Shown piece after piece: positions 1-5,969 of a DNA stretch of 12,073 nucleotides (positions are counted from its first letter, which is position 1; the number at the start of each line of letters is the position of its first letter). Source of the DNA: Sphingobacteriales bacterium (GTDB lineage Bacteria; Bacteroidota; Bacteroidia; Chitinophagales; Chitinophagaceae). Under the pieces are notes generated by a model. The model made no database searches and was not told where the DNA came from. It saw only the letters and a program-made list of their open reading frames with translations. The stretch is from positions 1-12,073 of the forward strand of contig REAQ01000274.1 of assembly GCA_004294195.1 (NCBI GenBank). Direction: 5' to 3'. The translations under genes were made by a program, and so were the position numbers.

Positions 1-426
1 TACATTGGAATTACGCTTCTCATTATTATTACCATAAGAAGAGATCACACGTACATCCAGGTCATAAGCTTTGTTAAATTCAAAACCCCAGGCCAGCATG
101 ATGTTGTTTAGTTCACGAGCGGTGTATGTGGTGCTTCGCTTTCCGATCACTTCACGAACAGCCGCCTTGCTGAAGTTCCTTCCAGCTGAATCAATTTGTA
201 CGATGTATTTTAAAGTATTGGTATCTGCAGCATATTCCGGGTTCGTCCAGCTCACTGTTAACGCATCCTTTAGGCTGTCTGCTGGAGGTGGAGCAACCGT
301 TGTAGATGATACAGAAGCAACAGGATCAACACCCAGACCGTATTGAGGCAGGGGATCCAGCTTGTCGCAGGCTGTGATGCCCAGCGCCGCTACCGCAGTA
401 AAAAAAAGAAGATTCTTAATACGCAT
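1..426 (-). CDS. SusE/SusF-like surface lipoprotein (3' end outside window)
   Basis: This is the N-terminal 142 residues of a gene that starts at the ATG at 426 and runs off the left edge with no stop. A short basic start and hydrophobic stretch end in the lipobox LGITAC, with the lipidated cysteine at residue 20, so it is a predicted lipoprotein. A proline-rich linker (about residues 22-50) leads into an immunoglobulin-like SusE N-terminal domain. That domain shares landmarks with the neighbour at 447-1289: SWTNPEY here against NWTNPDY there, and VRVISSYGN against ARVISSLAGN. The two are therefore paralogs, probably from a tandem duplication. By family, such proteins sit on the outer membrane and bind starch through C-terminal carbohydrate-binding domains; those domains are not visible here, so SusE versus SusF cannot be decided. 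The gene follows the upstream SusE by 20 bp and is probably on the same transcript. Confidence 0.85.
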   Translation of the reverse strand, partial: MRIKNLLFFTAVAALGITACDKLDPLPQYGLGVDPVASVSSTTVAPPPADSLKDALTVSWTNPEYAADTNTLKYIVQIDSAGRNFSKAAVREVIGKRSTTYTARELNNIMLAWGFEFNKAYDLDVRVISSYGNNNEKRNSNV

Positions 427-446
427 ATTGATGTATTTAAGTCTGG

Positions 447-1289
447 TTATTGTTTAACAACTCTGAATGTACCCGTCTGGAAATTCACGGTAATTTTATA
501 AGTTCCCGCAGTGGGTGCTCCTTGAAACGCAGGATCGGCATCCTTCTTCTCAAGACTTCCACCTTCCCAGGTACCGCCATTCACCATGTGGTACTGTGTA
601 CCCCAATTACCTTGCTCCTGGATCATTTTGTAATTACCTCCTCCTACCATTTGCACCACCAGCTCATAAACGGTATTTGATACCTTTGTAAATTTTTGGT
701 TGACATCGTATGGAGCTCCCAGTGGGTTAGACCAACTCGACGCGAAAGCATCTCCAGTCACCCAAAGCGTTCCCGCATCTGGTACAGGAACTTTTGGTGG
801 CGGCGCATATGGGGTTGCTGTGAAACTCACTTTGTTGGATGTCAGTGGCACTACATTGCCAGCGAGTGAACTGATCACACGTGCTTCAATTGTATACTGA
901 CGACCAAATTGCAAAAGCATTGTATTACCTAAAAGTGAATTGAGCTCAAGACCCGTGAAGCTTTTAGATAGGTCACGGGAAATGCTCTGGCTCGACTTAG
1001 CACCGCTTTTGAAATTACCACCCAGCGTATCCAGTTCAAGCGTATAATTCACGTCTTGTGAACTCACACCTGTAGTGAACTGATAGTCCGGATTCGTCCA
1101 ATTGAACCGGATCGCTTCCCCGGACTCAGTAGTTGGACTTAAAGCCACAGCGGATTTGGAAGCCGTGAGCGCGGGTTCCGTGCCTCCTTCGAAAAAGATC
1201 TTATTCTCCTGCTTCTCGCAGCTGCCCAGCATCAATGCCAGAGCAAGAACAAAAGGGATTGATTTAAAATATTTCATACCTGATGACAT
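447..1289 (-). CDS. susE: SusE-like starch-binding outer-membrane lipoprotein (short form)
   Basis: Predicted surface lipoprotein of 280 residues that helps hold starch or maltooligosaccharides at the cell surface. A hydrophobic signal ends in LMLGSC with lipidated Cys24, followed by charged residues. Residues about 40-160 form a SusE N-terminal Ig-like domain (NWTNPDY at 63-69, EARVIS near 135-140). A PPPKVPVP linker leads to one C-terminal SusE/F-type carbohydrate-binding domain at about 173-280, with GTLWVTGD at its start, candidate sugar-stacking aromatics Trp229, Tyr233 and Trp241, and the typical ending AGTYKITVNFQTGTFRV. Bacteroides thetaiotaomicron SusE has two and SusF three such domains, so this is a reduced version. 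The ATG at 1289 lies 6 bp after the susD stop; an in-frame ATG at 1277 (MKYFKS) would also leave an intact signal and is nearly as likely. Identification of the fold and family is secure; ligand is inferred from the neighbouring amylase. Confidence 0.88.
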   Translation of the reverse strand: MSSGMKYFKSIPFVLALALMLGSCEKQENKIFFEGGTEPALTASKSAVALSPTTESGEAIRFNWTNPDYQFTTGVSSQDVNYTLELDTLGGNFKSGAKSSQSISRDLSKSFTGLELNSLLGNTMLLQFGRQYTIEARVISSLAGNVVPLTSNKVSFTATPYAPPPKVPVPDAGTLWVTGDAFASSWSNPLGAPYDVNQKFTKVSNTVYELVVQMVGGGNYKMIQEQGNWGTQYHMVNGGTWEGGSLEKKDADPAFQGAPTAGTYKITVNFQTGTFRVVKQ

Positions 1290-1295
1290 TGAATA

Positions 1296-2876
1296 TTAAT
1301 AATTGGGGTTCTGTTTGATGTTGGGGTTGGAACCAACCTCTGTTGTTGGAATCGGATACAACCTGCGGAAGGCATCAACACCGGTACCATTTCTCACGCC
1401 GCCTTTCCAGGGCCAGAGATAAGTGGCATCAGTAAATCTGCCATAACGGATCAAGTCAGACCTACGGAAACCCTCCCAATACAATTCCCTTGCACGCTCA
1501 TCCAACACAAAATCGGGAGTAAGATTGGGCGTACCAATATTGCCGGACGTGTTGCCGTAAGCACGTGCACGAAGGAGGTTTGCATAGGTGACCGCTTGTG
1601 CCACGTTGCTACTTGTTCTTGCTGCTGCTTCCATATAGATAAGGTACATCTCGGCCAAACGGAAGACTGGGAAATCGATATCGCTAAAGGTTTTCTCAGG
1701 GTCTTTACCAAAGCCACCAGATTTTGTTCTGTTGCGATACTTTGTTACAGCATAACCATCTTTAAACTCACTGAGCTTTTCGATCTCAAGGTTCTGTGCA
1801 AAAAACTGCGCACGTTTGTCAGCCGCACCGGTTGCATCAGGGAACAGATTCACCAGGTTCTTGGTGGTTCGGATACCACCCCACTTTGACAACCCGGAAA
1901 CATTCTGGTCCATATCACCACCTACAGAGGCGTTCACCAGGAAGGTAGTGCCTCCGAAGTTTTTAGTTTGAATTCCATCATAGTTTAATGTCCAAATGGC
2001 TTCAGTATTTCCCACATTGTTATCAGCAAGCAGCAGCTGACGATAGTCAGACATCAATGAATATCCGCCATCGATCACCTTCTTGGCATAGGTCTGCGCT
2101 TCTACCCATTTTGCAGTACCGGTATATACTCCTGCATTGAGGTATAACCTTGCCAGCAAAGCTTGCGCAGCGGCCCTATCCGCCCTTCCGTACTGGTTGC
2201 TTTTCGCAGCAGGCAGAATGGTTTCAAGATCCAGCAATTCTTTTTCTACGTAACTGTACAAACTTGTTCTGGTGATCTGATTAGGAAGGATACCTGCGCC
2301 TATAGCGGTAGTATCTGTTACAAAACCTGGATTACCATAGAGATCCATCAGCACCCAGTATTGGAATGCCCTTACAAAACGAGCCTCTGCACGCATGGTG
2401 CGGATCGCATCTGCATCGGTAGCACTCAGGCCACGCTCGGTCAGTTTACCATCGGCACTTTCACGAATGAACTCATTGGTCAACGTGATCACATAGAAAC
2501 TACGGTTATACAAACCCGTTAGCATCGGGTTGCTGGCGCTCCAGTTCATATTATGGAAGTCCTGGATTCCAGGGTCATTCCAGGCCACAACGGCCTCATC
2601 GGTACTCAGTTCCTGAGCTTTCCAATACAGGCGGAGGAAGTCAGAAGTCCCTTCATCAATACCGGCCACGTCACCGGAACCTGCAGGACCTGCATTACCC
2701 GTAAGGGCCATGCTGCCATATACTTTCGCTAGCACCTGTTTGTAACCATTCACGTCCTTATACACCTGGGCGCTGGTCACATCGTTCGCTGGGAAACGGT
2801 CGAGGTCCTTGTGGCAACTGGCAAATACCAGCAGGGCCACCGCCATCACCGTTAATCTTTTTGATATGTTTATCAT
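1296..2876 (-). CDS. susD: SusD/RagB-family glycan-binding outer-membrane lipoprotein
   Basis: A SusD-type lipoprotein forms the lid on the SusC porter and captures oligosaccharide for import. The protein has 526 residues, the usual family size. The signal ends in LVFASC with lipidated Cys21, followed by the common SusD start (KDLDRFPANDVTSAQVYKD). The N-terminal helical TPR-like scaffold is visible (for example RAEARFVRAFQYWVLMDLYG and AAAQALLARLYLNAGVY), as is the C-terminal SusD region (FPVFRLAEMYLIYMEAA, LDERARELYWEGFRRSDLIRYG) and the ending YPIPTTEVGSNPNIKQNPNY. The segment STDEAVVAWNDPGIQDFH resembles the starch-type SusD subgroup, as I recall it, which fits the GH13 enzyme in the operon. 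The ATG at 2876 is 21 bp after the susC stop. Family assignment is firm; starch as ligand is inferred from context. Confidence 0.93.
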   Translation of the reverse strand: MINISKRLTVMAVALLVFASCHKDLDRFPANDVTSAQVYKDVNGYKQVLAKVYGSMALTGNAGPAGSGDVAGIDEGTSDFLRLYWKAQELSTDEAVVAWNDPGIQDFHNMNWSASNPMLTGLYNRSFYVITLTNEFIRESADGKLTERGLSATDADAIRTMRAEARFVRAFQYWVLMDLYGNPGFVTDTTAIGAGILPNQITRTSLYSYVEKELLDLETILPAAKSNQYGRADRAAAQALLARLYLNAGVYTGTAKWVEAQTYAKKVIDGGYSLMSDYRQLLLADNNVGNTEAIWTLNYDGIQTKNFGGTTFLVNASVGGDMDQNVSGLSKWGGIRTTKNLVNLFPDATGAADKRAQFFAQNLEIEKLSEFKDGYAVTKYRNRTKSGGFGKDPEKTFSDIDFPVFRLAEMYLIYMEAAARTSSNVAQAVTYANLLRARAYGNTSGNIGTPNLTPDFVLDERARELYWEGFRRSDLIRYGRFTDATYLWPWKGGVRNGTGVDAFRRLYPIPTTEVGSNPNIKQNPNY

Positions 2877-2897
2877 AAACGAGGTTGATTATTGAGT

Positions 2898-5800
2898 TTA
2901 GAAATCAAGGTTCAAGCCAAAAACAAATGTGCGTGGACGGGGGTAGATCTGATTATCGATACCACCATTCACTTCAGGATCCAGACCTGTATACTTCGTG
3001 ATCACGAATGCATTCTGGATGTTTCCGTACAGACGAAGACGGGTGCCTTTAAACACCTCACCGGCATCGTAGCCAATGTTGATGTTATCCATCCGGAAGA
3101 ATGATGCATTTTGTACATAATAATCACTGAAATACTGGTTATTGGCAAACCCTGTTTTCAGATAGTTGGCACTGGCATTATCGAGCCAACCCAGCGGATT
3201 GATCACCTGGCGCAGTACACCCAGGTTGCTTTCTATGTTATTATAATTATAGTTACCCACGTTCATCCTTGCAACAAAACCAGCGTTCCACTTACCCCAG
3301 GCCACATTGGAATTGAAGCCCATGAATACGCGGGGATCTGGTGCTTTGTATCGATAAAGGTCATTGTCATTGATGATACCATCGCGGTTAAGGTCCTCAT
3401 ACAAGCCTTCGATGGGCTGACCTGATTTGTCATATACCTGCTTGCGCACGTAGAAGGTATTGGGCCTGTAATCCACTGAATGGATCTGGATGGTATTACC
3501 TGTACCACCAGCGATGCCTCCCACGAGGTTACCCTTGAATGTTGGATCCTCGTTGAGCAACAGTTTGGTGATCTTCGGATTCAGGTAAGTCAGGTTGAAT
3601 CCGATATCCCAGGTCACATTATTGTTACGGATCGGTGTAACATTCAATGTGAATTCAGCACCGTTGCTCTGGATATTACCTACGTTGGTCAGCAACTGAT
3701 TGCTGAAGTTGGTACCCAATGCAATGGGAACAACACTGAGCAGGTCTGATGTTTTACGATTGAATACATCGATAGAACCAGTGATCCTGTTGTCATACAA
3801 TCCGAAATCAAGTGCAAGGTTGATGCTCCTTGTTGTTTCCCATTTCAGGTTTGGATCATACGCTGCAGGACGGAGTACAGAAAAATAATCGCTACCCAAC
3901 TGATATTGCGCAGCATTATTACCCAGCGTATAACGAGGGATATATCCATAGTAATCGATACCATCCTGCTGACCGGTGATACCCCAGCCTGCACGGAGTT
4001 TCAGGTTGCTGATCACCTTTGAGCTCTTCAGGAAATTCTCATCATTCAATCTCCATGCAAAGGCAAATGATGGAAACACGCCCCAACGGTTGTCTTTGCT
4101 GAATTTTGAAGTACCGTCTGTACGGAGGTTAGCCGTGATCACATATTTGTTATCGATGGTATAGTTCAGACGTCCATAGTATGAGATCAGGGTGTACTCT
4201 CCAAAGCCTGAGGGGAATTGGGGTTCAGTACCTGGCCTCACGGAACCATCATAACGATAGTCAGCATAGTTACGCTGATAGTTGTAAAAATCCTGGTAAC
4301 CTGTACCACCCATCACATCCAGTCTGCTGTTCATCCACTTGATATCTTTTACATAGTTCAGGTAGAAGTCCATCAGCAGATTGCGACGAAGGCTCCAGTA
4401 CTGGTTGTTCACACCACCGTAGTGATTTACTTTAAACGGATTGTTGGAGATATCCCAACGGCGATAGGTAGACGCTGCAGAGTCCGTCACCACTACGTTA
4501 CCGGAACCTTGCTGGTAGTCATAACCCAGGTTTAGGTTGGCACGCAGGCCTTTCACGAAAGGCAGGGTGTAGTCCAGTTGCAGGTTACCGATGCTGCGTA
4601 ACACGGTGCTATTGTCATCACGCATATTCAGCAGGGCAACAGGGTTGTTGGGGCTGAGGTCAGCAGGAGGTGCACCGGATGCTCCATTATTAACATAGGT
4701 GAAATAACCACCGAAACGGGGGCTGTTTACATTTACAGGCTGCGTGGGATCAAAAGCGATAGCGCTTCCGATGGCCCCTTCATCTGCAAATTGATTCGTT
4801 GTTCTCGCACCTTTGATGTTCAGGTCAACCTTCAGGCTGTTCTTCAACAATCTCGGACTGAGGTTCAGTGCGAGGGTCTGGCGCTTGAAATTGCTTGTTT
4901 TAAGTATACCGTCCTGGTTGAGGTAACCACCAGAAACACGGAATGGAAGTTTACCATCTATCGCCGCACCAGAAGCACTCAGGTTGATGTCCTGGCCCAG
5001 CGCGGTCTTATAGATCTGATCCTGCCAGTCTGTATTCACCGTACCGAGTTTGCTTACATCGGCAGTAGTTCCATTGGCAGCAATGATATCACGGATCTGA
5101 TCGCCGTTCAAAACGTCTACTTTGCTGGAAGGTGTTTGCACAAAAAGTTGCGCGCCGAGGTTGAATTTCACTTTACCACGGGTACCTTTCTTAGTGGTGA
5201 TCAGGATCACACCATTTGATGCTCTGGAACCGTAAATCGCAGCAGCAGAAGGATCTTTAAGGATGGTGAAGTTTTCGATGTCATTAGGGTTGATCATGTT
5301 CAGCGGATTCACAGAACCACCAATACCGATATTATCTACCGGAACCCCATCGATAACGATCAATGGATCGTTACTTGCGTTCAGAGACGCGCCACCGCGG
5401 ATACGAATGCGGGAACCCGCGCCTGGAGCGCCGCTGTTGCTGCTGATTTGCACACCAGCTACCTTACCGGCAATCAATTGCTCGGGCGTCTGAATAGCAC
5501 CTTTTACAAAGTCTTTTGAATTCACGGAAGCAACGGCACCGGTCAGGTCTCGCTTTCTGGCGGTACCATATCCTACAACCACTACTTCATTAAGATTGTT
5601 CGCAGATTCAGCCAGCTGAACACTGAATTCAGTGCGCTGACCAACGGGTATTTCTACCCTTCCAAATCCTACAGAGGTAATCACGAGAACGGCTTCATTT
5701 CCGCTCACGTTGATGCTGAAACTACCGCTGGCATCCGTATTGGTGCCGCGGCCAGTTGCTTTCTCCACTACACTGGCATTAGCTACCGGCGCGCCGTCTT

Positions 5801-5936
5801 TGGCGTTCGTCACTTTACCGGTTACTACCCTGCCCTGTGCGAAGGTGAATTGCAGTAGAGCCAGCATGAGTACGGACAGCAGTCCTACCCGGCTCATCAT
5901 TCGCTTGACAGTCATAAACGTAGTTTTAATTTTCAT
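2898..5936 (-). CDS. susC: SusC/RagA-family TonB-linked outer-membrane porter
   Basis: SusC is a TonB-dependent beta-barrel that imports SusD-bound oligosaccharides across the outer membrane. From the ATG at 5936 it has 1012 residues. A long basic signal peptide ends near FA|QG (residues 33-34). A carboxypeptidase-D regulatory-like domain follows (about 36-118), then the signature NEVVVVGYGTARKRDLTGAV (about 116-134), then the plug with LIVIDGVPVDN and the motif LKDPSAAAIYGSRASNGVI, then the barrel, ending in PRPRTFVFGLNLDF with the C-terminal aromatic expected for outer-membrane insertion. There is no N-terminal STN signalling domain. An upstream in-frame TTG at 5963 was rejected because it lies inside an inverted repeat just after the amylase stop; the ATG at 5915 is a less likely alternative. 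The gene sits 33 bp after the amylase gene and 21 bp before susD, the normal susCD order. Confidence 0.95.
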   Translation of the reverse strand: MKIKTTFMTVKRMMSRVGLLSVLMLALLQFTFAQGRVVTGKVTNAKDGAPVANASVVEKATGRGTNTDASGSFSINVSGNEAVLVITSVGFGRVEIPVGQRTEFSVQLAESANNLNEVVVVGYGTARKRDLTGAVASVNSKDFVKGAIQTPEQLIAGKVAGVQISSNSGAPGAGSRIRIRGGASLNASNDPLIVIDGVPVDNIGIGGSVNPLNMINPNDIENFTILKDPSAAAIYGSRASNGVILITTKKGTRGKVKFNLGAQLFVQTPSSKVDVLNGDQIRDIIAANGTTADVSKLGTVNTDWQDQIYKTALGQDINLSASGAAIDGKLPFRVSGGYLNQDGILKTSNFKRQTLALNLSPRLLKNSLKVDLNIKGARTTNQFADEGAIGSAIAFDPTQPVNVNSPRFGGYFTYVNNGASGAPPADLSPNNPVALLNMRDDNSTVLRSIGNLQLDYTLPFVKGLRANLNLGYDYQQGSGNVVVTDSAASTYRRWDISNNPFKVNHYGGVNNQYWSLRRNLLMDFYLNYVKDIKWMNSRLDVMGGTGYQDFYNYQRNYADYRYDGSVRPGTEPQFPSGFGEYTLISYYGRLNYTIDNKYVITANLRTDGTSKFSKDNRWGVFPSFAFAWRLNDENFLKSSKVISNLKLRAGWGITGQQDGIDYYGYIPRYTLGNNAAQYQLGSDYFSVLRPAAYDPNLKWETTRSINLALDFGLYDNRITGSIDVFNRKTSDLLSVVPIALGTNFSNQLLTNVGNIQSNGAEFTLNVTPIRNNNVTWDIGFNLTYLNPKITKLLLNEDPTFKGNLVGGIAGGTGNTIQIHSVDYRPNTFYVRKQVYDKSGQPIEGLYEDLNRDGIINDNDLYRYKAPDPRVFMGFNSNVAWGKWNAGFVARMNVGNYNYNNIESNLGVLRQVINPLGWLDNASANYLKTGFANNQYFSDYYVQNASFFRMDNINIGYDAGEVFKGTRLRLYGNIQNAFVITKYTGLDPEVNGGIDNQIYPRPRTFVFGLNLDF

Positions 5937-5949
5937 TTCTTGTTGTATC

Positions 5950-5967
5950 AATATTGGGTTCAATATT
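5950..5967 (-). promoter_or_regulatory. Intercistronic inverted repeat between amylase gene and susC
   Basis: In the transcript orientation the sequence is AATATTG-AACC-CAATATT, a perfect 7-bp stem with a 4-base loop. It occupies about half of the 33-bp gap between the amylase stop (ending at 5970) and the susC ATG (5936). The stem is AT-rich with a single G-C pair and no long U-tract follows, so it is not a convincing terminator. It might be an RNA-processing or stability element that sets different amylase and SusC levels, or simply chance in AT-rich DNA. Confidence 0.35.
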
Positions 5968-5969
5968 TT

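Noticed and set aside
5937-5963. TTG start for susC at 5963 giving nine extra residues
   Set aside because: It sits within the intercistronic inverted repeat and precedes an ATG (5936) that gives a normal signal peptide.
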